A stretch of DNA of 64,000 nucleotides from positions 1,736,001 to 1,800,000 of the forward strand of contig OW818681.1 of assembly GCA_942493075.1 (NCBI GenBank). Direction: 5' to 3'. The DNA is from JBBQYD01 sp942493075 (GTDB lineage: Bacteria; Verrucomicrobiota; Verrucomicrobiia; Limisphaerales; UBA8199). The position numbers were made by a program, and so were the translations under genes. The notes beneath the pieces were generated by a model. That model had not been told where the DNA came from, searched no databases, and worked only from the letters and a program-made list of their open reading frames with translations. Positions 51,671 through 60,871 of this stretch are shown one piece after another; within the stretch, counting starts at the first letter, position 1; each line of letters starts with the position of its first letter.

Positions 51671-53791
51671 CTAGAACGGGAAGCCGAGCGAGAAATGGAT
51701 CGTCCAATCGGGATCACCTGACCGCGGGTTGATGTTATGGGCATACTCCAGACGGACCGGCCCAATGATCGTTTTCCAGCGCAGTCCCCCGCCGACTGAA
51801 AAGAGTCCCGTGTCGAACGGGTAATCGCCGAGCCGCTTCGCAATGCCAAGCGCGTCAGTAAAACCCACCAGGGCCCATTTGGGCGTGAGCGCCTGCTCTA
51901 ACTCAATAGTCCCCAGCGTGTAGGTTTCTGCACCCACAAACCGTCTCTCTTCGTTTCGCGGGCTGGCCTCGCCTTCCTGATAGCCACGGATGGAGTGATC
52001 GCCGCCGGGAAAGAACCTGCGGTTGAACGGCAGGTTCTCGGCGATGCCCCCGTGGCTGAGCACAAGCCCATGGCTCGCTCCCAGGCTCAAAAACCGACCT
52101 GCGCCAAGCCGAAGATGCCACGAGGGCGAGATTTCGACTCTCTCATAATTGGCGTCCCCACCCAGATACTCGGAGGCGCTCTCAAGCGTGAGGAAGACTT
52201 TATACCCGCGGCGTGGATATAAGGGGTTATCCCGCCGATCATGTTTGAAATCTGCGATGATTGAACCAACCGCTGGTGAAATTAAACCCTCGGACGCCAC
52301 CGCGGGGATGGTGTGAAGTGCCCGAAGAATCTCATAATTGTAGCGGACCGTGACGTCCGTCCCGATTTCCGGGAAGAATCTGTGCACGCCCAGACCGCCG
52401 CCATACTCCAGCCGTGTAAAATCCACCTCCTCACGACGGAGCCCGGCACCATGGAAGAACAGGTCCACCTCACGTCCCAGGTAAGCCGGGATTGTGTAGG
52501 TGAATTCGCCGCGTGATGAACGCAGAGATTGGATCGCCTTCGCGCGCGCGTGATGTGCCCAGCCCCAGATGTTGTAGGCATCCACAATCAAACCGCCCCT
52601 CAACATCTCATAGCTGCCCCAGCCGACGAGCACGCTCAAATCGAGACGCGTGCCCTCGTCCACCTCGTATATAAGGTCACGAATGTTGTTATCCCGCTCC
52701 TCATAGCGCAGCCCTACACTATCGAAGATGCCCAATTCTACCAGTTGCGCCCGGCCCTTCTCAGCCTGCAGGCGATTGAGCGGTTTGCCCGGTTCAACGG
52801 GAATGCGCCGTTCCATGAAGTTGGTGCTGGTGTGTTGCTGCCCCTCGAATCGGACCTCACCCGCGGTGATTCGCGAACCACTCTCAACCTGTGCCTGCAA
52901 ATCAAGATCCACGTGATTCGTATGTTGCTCACGTCCCGTGATTCGTGTGGTGGCAGTCGCATCGGGGTAGCCTTCCCGGTAAAGGTCTCGCTTCAGGCTG
53001 AGGGTGAAATCCTGGAGCCAAAGCTTCGAATAGGGTTTTCCCACGAATAGGTTCGTTGTGGTCACAGCTTGATCCTCCCGTTTCACCTCCTTACGAACGC
53101 TATGCACGACATGGAGCGGACCTTCACGCACTTGGATTGAGACACTCACGGCACCAGTGCGGTCGTCCTTCTCCAGGGTTTTCAACTCGGCCTTCGCTTC
53201 GGGGTAGCCCCGCCGTTCAAGCACTTCCACCAGGCTGGCAATTCCTCGTTTTAGCCTGTCCGGTGTATAGATCCGGGTGGCGGCTGTCTTCAGCAATGTA
53301 TCGGTCTCGACAAAGTAAGAGAGCGCCTGCTTGCGAGAAAGGATTTGAAGCCCGCTGAACTCGATCTTTTCAAAATAGTAGCGCCTGCCACCATCAATAT
53401 GGAAGTTCACCTCCGCGATCTGAAGAGACCGGGGCAGGGGATTTGCAGACAGATCATCCGCGGGGAACCTTAGCTTTTCCCCATTTGCGAGCCGAAGTTT
53501 TACTGTGATGTTCGGCTGAAGATATCCGTCCCGCTTCACTCGGCTGGTGAGCAGCAGGGTGGCATCTTCAACGAATGCGGCACCGAGGTATTCTGGCTTG
53601 GTCTTGCCCAGTTCGAGGCTTCGCACCTTGAGCTTCAACTCGCGGTTTCCCAATAACCCATAGCCTGAGACAGAGAAACGAGCCGGCTTGGCCTTGGGCT
53701 GAGGCTCTTCCTCGGCGTTGGCGGGCCTAACCAGCAGGCACAGGCCAAGACATAGCGCCCAAAGCATGCCACCATGGCGACAGCAGTTCAT
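51671..53791 (-). CDS. tamA: TamA/BamA-type outer-membrane translocation protein
   Basis: 706 residues from ATG 53791, which overlaps the tamB stop as ATGA; an ATG at 53809 is also in frame. The signal peptide ends at PANA. Three or more POTRA-like domains follow (residues ~35-370; YFEKIEFSGLQILSRKQAL, ITAGEVRFEGQQHTSTNF, EKGRAQLVELGIFDSVGL), then a 16-strand barrel with FPGGDHSIRGYQEGEASPR, the lid-lock RGY motif, and the C-terminal IHFSLGFPF. With TamB encoded directly upstream, this forms the TAM complex, which moves lipids and/or assembles envelope proteins between the membranes. Confidence 0.88.
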   Translation of the reverse strand: MNCCRHGGMLWALCLGLCLLVRPANAEEEPQPKAKPARFSVSGYGLLGNRELKLKVRSLELGKTKPEYLGAAFVEDATLLLTSRVKRDGYLQPNITVKLRLANGEKLRFPADDLSANPLPRSLQIAEVNFHIDGGRRYYFEKIEFSGLQILSRKQALSYFVETDTLLKTAATRIYTPDRLKRGIASLVEVLERRGYPEAKAELKTLEKDDRTGAVSVSIQVREGPLHVVHSVRKEVKREDQAVTTTNLFVGKPYSKLWLQDFTLSLKRDLYREGYPDATATTRITGREQHTNHVDLDLQAQVESGSRITAGEVRFEGQQHTSTNFMERRIPVEPGKPLNRLQAEKGRAQLVELGIFDSVGLRYEERDNNIRDLIYEVDEGTRLDLSVLVGWGSYEMLRGGLIVDAYNIWGWAHHARAKAIQSLRSSRGEFTYTIPAYLGREVDLFFHGAGLRREEVDFTRLEYGGGLGVHRFFPEIGTDVTVRYNYEILRALHTIPAVASEGLISPAVGSIIADFKHDRRDNPLYPRRGYKVFLTLESASEYLGGDANYERVEISPSWHLRLGAGRFLSLGASHGLVLSHGGIAENLPFNRRFFPGGDHSIRGYQEGEASPRNEERRFVGAETYTLGTIELEQALTPKWALVGFTDALGIAKRLGDYPFDTGLFSVGGGLRWKTIIGPVRLEYAHNINPRSGDPDWTIHFSLGFPF

Positions 53792-56700
53792 TTGGAATAG
53801 AAACGCCATTGAGCTCCCATGTTAAAGTCGCCAAACCGGTCGTACTCGGCCACGAGGGACCAGTCATCGGTCATTTTGAATTCTATACGGTATGTCGGTC
53901 TGCCCGTCTCGGTGATTTCTTCGCCGGAGTGTATGGTGAGCCGTTGAGTGCTGGCATCACCAAAACCGAGCTTGGCGAGCAGCTCACGCCCGAGAAACAT
54001 GGCGAGTGTTTGCGCTCGCTGCTGCGCAGTGAGCGTGTACTCGCCGCTTGGGATCTCGCCTGCGGTTAAGAGCAGGAGAATCTGCTCGGAAGCCAGCGGC
54101 GGTGTGGAGCTGAACTGAATTACGGGAGCGCTGGCTGTGCCGGTAACCTCCATGCGAATATCATATCCGAACTGCTTGGATTGGGCGGAGACCGAGAGTT
54201 GAGGCTGGTAAGGATTCTCGCGGGTAATACTCACTAAGCCCTGTTGCACCTCCAGGCTGCCAAACGGAAAACGAACATGGCCCGTATCGATCCTCATGGT
54301 GCCGAGTGCCAGCGGTTCTTTCAACGTGCCCTGGAGGTTTAGATCGGCCGAAATCTCCCCATTGAACAGGGGACTTCGTGCTTTCAAAAAGCGAGCGCCG
54401 TTGACCCGAACCGCCAGCCGCCAGTCGCCCAACAAAGGATGTTCGACACTGAAGTACGGGGGACGCCGTCGCGGCTCGGCTACCCCTCCGGGCACCAAAT
54501 CCCCGAGGTCACTGAGCAAGTAGCCTTCCTGGAGTTGCACAACGCCGTGCACCAGCGGGGGCGCTCCATTGGTCTTTGAGATGGATAAAATCAGGTCGGA
54601 GCGGATGACGGTTTCGGGCCGGCGGACGAGCGGTACCTTTTTGCCGCCAATGGCCAGCGCGAAGGGAGGCAATTTCTCTTTGAACCAATTGGTGCCAGAT
54701 AGATCGATGTGGCCACCAATATTCACCAGGGCGCCTCCGATGCGAGCTGTGGTGTCCTGTATATGCAATGTGCGATTCTCGAACCTTACCTTCAACTGGA
54801 TATCCCGGGCCGGCCCCAGTTCTGGCAGAGGACGAGTTCTTGCATCTTCAACCTGGAGGAATCCGCTAAGGACGCCGCCTTTTTCGAGACGGACATTCAA
54901 CTCGATTGTTCCCTGCGGACTGATGAAGTTCGGATAGAGCTCGGCAAGTACCGCCAGGTTAACCTTCCTGGTCTGCACCTCAGCCGTCGCCAGCCGCCAG
55001 TCCGGCAACTGTTTCTTTGAAAGGTTTCTCCAGAACTGATCTTTCAAAGGCAGGCTACCTCGGATCGTTACCGGTTGGTCCTGAACCAAGAGGTGGCCGT
55101 TTGTGAGTCGAACCTCATGCCGGTCAAGCTCGATCGCTACCTGCAAATCGGTTATCGCCGGTGTTTTGTCAGTGGTTAGGCGCTCGAGCCTTTGGGCACT
55201 TGCCTGGATCGTGCCCACAGGCTTCTGCCATGAGCCTGACAACTTCGCACTGAGACGGGGTTCGACCACTCGGAAATCTGTTTTTTTAAGGAGACTTTCC
55301 ACCCAAGGCCCACGGACTTCGCTTGAGAGCTCTGCCTTTAGTGCCGCGTTGGTTAGTAACAGCATGGCGTTCTGTCGATTCGCTGGATTCAAAGCGAGCG
55401 GCAGGAAACCTTGCCCCTGCACAACCGGACTATCGCCATCATTCACGACCAAGCGTCTAACAACCACGCCAGTTTGATTGCCGGTCAGTTGGATAGCTGC
55501 GTTCAGGACGGGGTTTGTGATGATGGTCAGTTCGAGGTCCAGATCAAAAACAACCGGGGCGTTGGTCCAGCCTGCGTTCAAAGACAGGTGGTTCAACCGG
55601 ATCTCGGGCAGGGGAGAAACAAGGAAATCCTCCAGCAGGTTCGGCTGGAGTTTCCGGGCTGAACAGCGCAACCATCCCGAACGCGGCCATTCCGTGCCCC
55701 CCTGGATTTGTAATTCCCCGGCCGAACCAGTCAGGTGAAGGGGTTCCAATTGCAGGGACGTCAAATGGGTTACTGACGATCTACCTAACGCGAGGCTGGA
55801 AGGGGCTTGAAGCACCAGAGAGTCCTGATCGGCCTTTCGCAACGAGGCAGTCTGGATGATCAGGTTCGTCTTGCTGGCAAGAGAGAGCGCTCCGTCAATA
55901 CTGAGGAGCGAAGAACCCGCTGCTGCTCTCAATTGAAAAGCATCGAGGTTGAACTGCCTGCCTTCCCAGGTAACCTCGACCCCTAGCGGACGCATGCGTG
56001 GCTGCTGGATACCTTTCGCTTTGAGGGTCCCTGCATGGATCAAATTGGTGGGACTGCCTCGAAGTTTGCCCTCCACTGATAATGAATCATACGAATAACC
56101 AGCGGGAAGCCAGCGTTTAACCAGGGGTCCCGAGAAACCCAAAACCGCTTCTTCGATGTTTCTGGTCATCAGATTTCCGTAACCTTTGGCCGTCGCATCT
56201 GAGCCGTCGGCGAACCTTGCCCGACCGGAATCCAGCCTGACTGTAGGCCACTCCAGCGAGCCGATGGCTTCGACTTCCGACGCTTGCAATCGCGCATCCC
56301 CAATGTTCTGCCCGGTAGCACGAAACGCCACGCGCGGATACTTGCCCATATCGGGAGTGAACTGTGCTTCTCCCTTCAGAGTCCCTTGCAGGGGGACCCA
56401 CGGTTGTCCCCCCAGATCGGCGGAGATCCCCAGGTTGGCAGGTTCACGCAAAAGCTGGCCTTTGAAAAACACAGAGAGTTCCCGGGAGAGTTCTGCATAC
56501 ATCCAAGGTGCGGAGACCCTCGCTTCGCGGATGACTGCTGTATTTGTGTTGCCGCCCATCCTGAGAGTAAGTTCCAGAGGTGGCAGGTTGGTTTCTGTTG
56601 AGAACGGCCGCGCTGAAGCCTGGATATCCACCGTAAACTGACCCTTCTCCCATTTGGCTGTGACATCCCCGCGGGGATCTTCGTAGTTGGGCAATCGTGC

Positions 56701-57468
56701 GGTTTCGGCTGAGACCGTTAGGTTCGTCCCGGACAGTTCCGCAGATTCCGGCAGCTTCCCTCGGTGGCCAAAGTGGGCTGTAAAGATAAGGAGATTTCCC
56801 GCCCATCGGGTGATCGCATCCAGGTCAAAACCAGTGGCATTGGTGCCGACCTGGATGGATGAGCTCAACTCGCGTGCTGTCACCTCAATAGTTGAATGCC
56901 CGGGGTTTCGCAGGTCGGCCGAGAGCGTGGCGGGTTGTTTGAATCGCGGGATAGAAACCAGTGCGTCAAGTTTCCCATCGGACCATACCAGTCCTGGGAT
57001 CTTCACGCTGGCTCCACTGATCAGCAACGTCCCGTTTGTAACGGTTACTAAGGGCACCCATCGGCGTACGAATTGCAAAGCCGAGAGCCCCTGATGCACG
57101 TCCTGAGAAGTAGAGGTCTTCCCACCACCCTTCAGGTGGATAGCCACTTCCAAGCCGTTTAAATCGGCGAAAGACTTTCGCGCCGGTGTTTCGTCCGTGA
57201 TGAGCCGCCATAGCCAGGTGTTGGGCACAAACGCTGCAACTTTGGTGGCCTTGATCGTTAAGTTATGGTTGGTGAGGCGGAGTTCATGCAGAGCAAATCG
57301 GTGGTAACCCAGGCGTTCATAACGTTGGAAGCGGATACCTTGCGAACGGGTCAGGGGCCCCAGCACCCATGGAAGCCAAAGTGGCATTGAAAACCAAATA
57401 GCAGTCAACAAACCGAGTATAATGCCCGCAGCGAAGGCAGTCCGGCGAAAGCGCTTGCGTATTGGCAT
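53788..57468 (-). CDS. tamB: TamB-type translocation/assembly module protein (DUF490)
   Basis: 1226 residues from ATG 57468, with AGGAAAGG about 10 nt upstream; a TTG at 57492 would add 8 residues. One N-terminal signal anchor (FAAGIILGLLTAIWFSMPLW) leaves a long beta-helical, AsmA-like periplasmic body with recurring strand units (DALVSIPRF, VTAREL, INVRLEKGG-type repeats). The C-terminal ~350 residues are the DUF490 domain, with PPLASEQILLLLTAGEIPSG and ending FGDFNMGAQWRFYSK. Such proteins bridge the two membranes and are thought to conduct lipids. The gene order tamB-tamA is inverted relative to E. coli. It is divergent from the DUF4230 gene. Confidence 0.88.
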   Translation of the reverse strand: MPIRKRFRRTAFAAGIILGLLTAIWFSMPLWLPWVLGPLTRSQGIRFQRYERLGYHRFALHELRLTNHNLTIKATKVAAFVPNTWLWRLITDETPARKSFADLNGLEVAIHLKGGGKTSTSQDVHQGLSALQFVRRWVPLVTVTNGTLLISGASVKIPGLVWSDGKLDALVSIPRFKQPATLSADLRNPGHSTIEVTARELSSSIQVGTNATGFDLDAITRWAGNLLIFTAHFGHRGKLPESAELSGTNLTVSAETARLPNYEDPRGDVTAKWEKGQFTVDIQASARPFSTETNLPPLELTLRMGGNTNTAVIREARVSAPWMYAELSRELSVFFKGQLLREPANLGISADLGGQPWVPLQGTLKGEAQFTPDMGKYPRVAFRATGQNIGDARLQASEVEAIGSLEWPTVRLDSGRARFADGSDATAKGYGNLMTRNIEEAVLGFSGPLVKRWLPAGYSYDSLSVEGKLRGSPTNLIHAGTLKAKGIQQPRMRPLGVEVTWEGRQFNLDAFQLRAAAGSSLLSIDGALSLASKTNLIIQTASLRKADQDSLVLQAPSSLALGRSSVTHLTSLQLEPLHLTGSAGELQIQGGTEWPRSGWLRCSARKLQPNLLEDFLVSPLPEIRLNHLSLNAGWTNAPVVFDLDLELTIITNPVLNAAIQLTGNQTGVVVRRLVVNDGDSPVVQGQGFLPLALNPANRQNAMLLLTNAALKAELSSEVRGPWVESLLKKTDFRVVEPRLSAKLSGSWQKPVGTIQASAQRLERLTTDKTPAITDLQVAIELDRHEVRLTNGHLLVQDQPVTIRGSLPLKDQFWRNLSKKQLPDWRLATAEVQTRKVNLAVLAELYPNFISPQGTIELNVRLEKGGVLSGFLQVEDARTRPLPELGPARDIQLKVRFENRTLHIQDTTARIGGALVNIGGHIDLSGTNWFKEKLPPFALAIGGKKVPLVRRPETVIRSDLILSISKTNGAPPLVHGVVQLQEGYLLSDLGDLVPGGVAEPRRRPPYFSVEHPLLGDWRLAVRVNGARFLKARSPLFNGEISADLNLQGTLKEPLALGTMRIDTGHVRFPFGSLEVQQGLVSITRENPYQPQLSVSAQSKQFGYDIRMEVTGTASAPVIQFSSTPPLASEQILLLLTAGEIPSGEYTLTAQQRAQTLAMFLGRELLAKLGFGDASTQRLTIHSGEEITETGRPTYRIEFKMTDDWSLVAEYDRFGDFNMGAQWRFYSK

Positions 57469-57627
57469 GGCGGGCGGCCTTTCCTGATTCAATTGTTCCG
57501 CTGACCTGAGATCATCCAGAGGAGTCTTGATCCACGCCGCGCCTTGGGCAATAGGGTCTTACACCAAAGCGTGGAAAGGCCACCGGTTCTGCTTGCGCCA
57601 GTTGAACAGGGCATTAGTCTGGAATGC

Positions 57628-58218
57628 ATGAACCGGCGCTGGATTCTCGTCTTTCTGCTCCTCGCGATTTTCTTCGCTACAGGCATAGTTCTGGGCGTGT
57701 TTGGATACCGGATCGTTCAGCAAGGCAAGGGCCCACAAATGGTAAATACACCGGTTGTTATCCAACAGGTGCGGGGACTATCGGAACTGGTCACGGTCCA
57801 GTACGTGATCGAGAAGGTGGTGATTCTGGAAGACATCAAGTATATCGCCGTGTTGGGTGAAAGCCGGGTGTTGATGGTTGCACACGGAATTGTAAAAGCC
57901 GGGATCAATCTGGAGAATCTGAAGCCCGAGCAGGTAAAGATCTCGGGTACATGCATTGAGCTCACCTTGCCGCCCGCCCGGATAACGGATGCCTACCTGG
58001 ACGAACATCAAACCCGGGTGGTCGAGCGGACCACGGGCTTGCTCCGCGTTTTTGATAAGGACCTGGAGCAGACAGCTCGGCAACAGGCAGTGGATGACAT
58101 TCGCAGGGCTGCGCGCAACGCGGGGATACAGAAGGAAGCTGATAAACGTGCCCGCCTGCAGTTGGAGGTTCTCTTCCGGCAGATGGGTTTTACGGAAGTT
58201 GAGTTTAAGACACCTTGA
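57628..58218 (+). CDS. DUF4230-type membrane-anchored protein
   Basis: 196 residues from ATG 57628; an in-frame ATG at 57544 gives 28 more residues without features. A signal anchor (WILVFLLLAIFFATGIVLG) is followed by VVIQQVRGLSELVTVQYVIE and RVLMVAHGIVKAGINLENL, the features of DUF4230, then KISGTCIELTLPPARITDAY and a helical C-terminus (QTARQQAVDDIRRAARNAG) leading to a short terminal beta strand. The exported domain has no known enzymatic role. Its coding sequence is followed after 31 nt by the sugar epimerase-like gene, so they may be cotranscribed. Confidence 0.75.
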   Translation: MNRRWILVFLLLAIFFATGIVLGVFGYRIVQQGKGPQMVNTPVVIQQVRGLSELVTVQYVIEKVVILEDIKYIAVLGESRVLMVAHGIVKAGINLENLKPEQVKISGTCIELTLPPARITDAYLDEHQTRVVERTTGLLRVFDKDLEQTARQQAVDDIRRAARNAGIQKEADKRARLQLEVLFRQMGFTEVEFKTP

Positions 58219-58249
58219 CACCCATTGCCCTTGGTCTAGGCTCAAAATC

Positions 58250-59128
58250 ATGAGACTCGGAATCAACACCTTCCTCTTTGCGTCCCCATTTACGAATAAG
58301 AGCACCCGTTGGTTTCGTCAGATCAAAGACATGGGCTTTGATACCGTGGAGATCCCGGTCGAAGATCCCTCTCACTTCGATCCGGCGCGGGTGAAGGCTG
58401 ACTTGGAGAAAGCCGGGTTGGTTTGCGGCTCATTGTGCGCGTGTGTGTCGGCTGATCGGGATTTGAGAGGAACGAGCCGGCAGCAGCAAGGTGGGCTCAA
58501 GTATTTTAAAGCGCTGATTGATATGGCGGTTGGACTCGATTGCCCTTCAATCATTGGGCCAATCTATTCGGCCGTGGGCCGGGCAGAAGCGGTTACTCCG
58601 CCGGAGTATCGCAAGCAATGGCGAACCGTAGCCGGGCACCTGAAATCATTGGCCGGTTATGCGCAGGATAACGGGCGGCAACTCTGTATAGAGCCGCTGA
58701 ACCGTTTCGAAACCGATTTCATTAATACCTGCGATCAAGGGTTGCGGATGGTAAAAGAGGTGGATAGCCCGGCACTCAAGTTGCAACTCGACACGTTCCA
58801 CATGAACATCGAGGAAAAGAACCAGGCAGCCGCGATTCGGAAAGCGGGCAAGTACTTGGGCCATTTTCACGCGTGTGGCAGTGATCGGGGAACGCCCGGC
58901 AGCGACCACATCGATTGGAAAGGCATTGCCGCTGCTCTGCACGAGATCGGTTACGAAGGCGATGTGGTGATTGAATCGTTTACGAAGCAGGTGGCTGTGG
59001 TCGCACGCGCGGCAGCCATCTGGCGCAAAATTGAACCGTCTCGCGATGACATCGCCGTGAATGGTTTGGCGTTTCTGCGGAAAACCTTGGGCGTTCAAGG
59101 CGCTTCGCCGACTGCTGCGCGCATCTAA
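58250..59128 (+). CDS. Sugar phosphate isomerase/epimerase, D-tagatose/D-psicose 3-epimerase-like
   Basis: 292 residues from ATG 58250, an AP-endonuclease-2-type TIM barrel. The metal ligands of the ketose 3-epimerase group are visible as CIEPLNRFETDFINT (Glu), LQLDTFHMNIEE (Asp), FHACGSDRGTPGSDHIDW (His) and VIESFTKQ (Glu). The N-terminus LGINTFLFASPF is also typical. It would epimerise or isomerise a free ketose or related sugar in the cytoplasm. The DUF1080 gene begins 8 nt after its stop, so they form an operon. Confidence 0.87.
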   Translation: MRLGINTFLFASPFTNKSTRWFRQIKDMGFDTVEIPVEDPSHFDPARVKADLEKAGLVCGSLCACVSADRDLRGTSRQQQGGLKYFKALIDMAVGLDCPSIIGPIYSAVGRAEAVTPPEYRKQWRTVAGHLKSLAGYAQDNGRQLCIEPLNRFETDFINTCDQGLRMVKEVDSPALKLQLDTFHMNIEEKNQAAAIRKAGKYLGHFHACGSDRGTPGSDHIDWKGIAAALHEIGYEGDVVIESFTKQVAVVARAAAIWRKIEPSRDDIAVNGLAFLRKTLGVQGASPTAARI

Positions 59129-59135
59129 AGCTTTT

Positions 59136-59849
59136 ATGTTAAAAAGAATCGTTATTGGTTTATTCATGGCGGGTCTGGCTTCTGGCATCGCTCAAACTTC
59201 TGAGTCGGGCTTTCTTAGCCTCTTTAACGGCAAAGACCTGTCCGGCTGGGACGGGAACCCAAGCCTATGGAAGGTAGAGCAGGGGGCGATTGTTGGCCGG
59301 ACCACTGCGGAAGCGCCAATCAAGGCGAACACTTTCCTGATCTGCACGAACTTTAGCGCCGCAAACTTCGAGCTGCTCTGCAGTTTCAAACTCGAGGCGA
59401 ACAATGACAAAACGTTCGCCAATTCCGGCATTCAGTATCGCAGCACCGTGCTCGATCCATCAGGCTGGCGAGTCGGGGGATACCAGGCGGATATGGAAGC
59501 CGGCCCCAATTACACAGGTATTTTGTACGAGGAAGGCATGACCCGCGGAATCATGGCGATGCGTGGAGAAAAGGTCACATGGACCGATGCCTGCAAGAAG
59601 GAAGTCACTGGCGAGACAACCAAGCCTGCTGAGATCGAGGCTGGTATCCGAAAGGACGCGTGGAACGAGTACCGCATTGTCGCGCGCGGCAACCATTTGC
59701 AGCATTTCGTAAACGGAAAGCTGACGGTTGATGTGACCGACAACTGTGTGGAGAAACGTGCGACCAACGGGATTTTTGCCCTGCAACTGCATGCGGGAGA
59801 GCCGATGACCGCTAGCTTCAAGAACATCCGTCTCAAGAAACTGCCATAA
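59136..59849 (+). CDS. Secreted DUF1080 (3-keto-disaccharide hydrolase-like) protein
   Basis: 237 residues from ATG 59136 with a signal peptide ending near GIAQT. The concanavalin-like fold of DUF1080 is shown by FLSLFNGKDLSGWDGN, GAIVGRTTAE, FELLCSFKLEANNDKTFANSG as far as the SGIQYRS block, GGYQADMEAGPNYTGILYEE, WNEYRIVARGNHLQHFVNGK and LQLHAGEPMTASFKNIRLK. Members hydrolyse 3-keto-glycosides or bind such sugars, usually beside Gfo/Idh/MocA oxidoreductases and sugar epimerases. Here the epimerase-like gene is immediately upstream; an exported oxidoreductase lies at 45617-46966. Confidence 0.88.
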   Translation: MLKRIVIGLFMAGLASGIAQTSESGFLSLFNGKDLSGWDGNPSLWKVEQGAIVGRTTAEAPIKANTFLICTNFSAANFELLCSFKLEANNDKTFANSGIQYRSTVLDPSGWRVGGYQADMEAGPNYTGILYEEGMTRGIMAMRGEKVTWTDACKKEVTGETTKPAEIEAGIRKDAWNEYRIVARGNHLQHFVNGKLTVDVTDNCVEKRATNGIFALQLHAGEPMTASFKNIRLKKLP

Positions 59850-59868
59850 GATCTGCGAGAGGTGATCA

Positions 59869-60870
59869 ATGAGAGATCGAAAGAGAATCTGGCCCCTGAG
59901 CCCGGCGCGCGGGGTGGCGCTTTTTACCGCAGGCTTTGTTTTGCTCAACCTGCTGGGTGAGATCAGGAGCGTGGGCTTCGACGCCAATCTTCTTTTGATG
60001 GACGCCCGCTGGTTGCCGGAAACGCTCGCAGCGGGTTTGCTCGTGATCATCTCGTTAGTCTTCCTCGCGTTCGGGATACTGCCCTCGACGGGGCGGGTGA
60101 GGCGTCGGGTAACACTCGGGTGTGCAGGCTTAATGGCTGGCCTTGCTCTCGTTAATAGCATCGAGTTTTTCTGGCTGGTCCTGAGGGGGGAGATCTCAGC
60201 GGCTTTCCCTGTGCCCTTTAGTCTGCTGGGCGCGCTGGGTTGGGGCTTAATCGCGCGAGAGGTCTGGCGAAGACCAACTCAATATCCAAATCCCGGGCTG
60301 GCATGGCCGGTGGTGAGTGCTGTCTGTCTGGCTCTCGTTTTCCCTTTGCTACAGATGTTTTGTTTCGGCAAGACGGACTATCGACGTCCCGCTGACACCG
60401 CGGTGGTGTTTGGCGCACGGGTCTATGAAGATGGCCGGCCTTCCGATGCTCTGGCAGACAGGGTTCGCACGGCTTGCCAGCTTTACAACCAGGGCACAGT
60501 GCGCCGGTTGATCTTCTCCGGTGGCCCTGGAGATGGACGCATCCACGAAACGGAGTCCATGAGAACCATGGCGATGGGCTTAGGCGTGAAGTCCGAGGAT
60601 ATCCTGCTCGATTATGATGGCCTGAACACGCGAAAGACGGTGGAGAACACCGGGCGCATGCTGCGCGGTTCAGAATCAACCCGCGTGATTGTCGTCAGCC
60701 ACTTCTATCATCTGCCCAGGATAAAGCTCGCGTATCAGCGTGCAGGCCGGGAGGTATATACCGTCCCGGCCCGAGAGAGTTACATCCTTAGACAGTTGCC
60801 CTTCAACATGGCGCGCGAAGTGGCAGCTTATTGGGCTTATTATCTCCGGCCACCGCAGACAGCGGGTTGA
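59869..60870 (+). CDS. YdcF/SanA-like DUF218 membrane protein
   Basis: 333 residues, with GAGAGGTGAT just before ATG 59869 as a good ribosome-binding site. About five membrane helices occupy residues 15-170. The DUF218 domain follows (ADTAVVFGARVYEDGRPSDAL, RLIFSGGPGDGRIHETESM, NTRKTVENTGRML, VIVVSHFYHLPRIKLAYQRA), with the conserved Glu-Ser and Asn-Thr motifs. Such proteins are linked to envelope barrier function, vancomycin sensitivity and cyclic enterobacterial common antigen chemistry in enterobacteria. The arrangement of N-terminal helices plus DUF218 matches YdcF/ElyC-type proteins. Confidence 0.83.
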   Translation: MRDRKRIWPLSPARGVALFTAGFVLLNLLGEIRSVGFDANLLLMDARWLPETLAAGLLVIISLVFLAFGILPSTGRVRRRVTLGCAGLMAGLALVNSIEFFWLVLRGEISAAFPVPFSLLGALGWGLIAREVWRRPTQYPNPGLAWPVVSAVCLALVFPLLQMFCFGKTDYRRPADTAVVFGARVYEDGRPSDALADRVRTACQLYNQGTVRRLIFSGGPGDGRIHETESMRTMAMGLGVKSEDILLDYDGLNTRKTVENTGRMLRGSESTRVIVVSHFYHLPRIKLAYQRAGREVYTVPARESYILRQLPFNMAREVAAYWAYYLRPPQTAG

Positions 60871-60871
60871 G

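Noticed and set aside
51492..51674. 60-codon frame spanning the 48-bp inverted repeat
   Set aside because: Open only because it crosses a perfect palindrome; no ribosome-binding site or recognisable protein.
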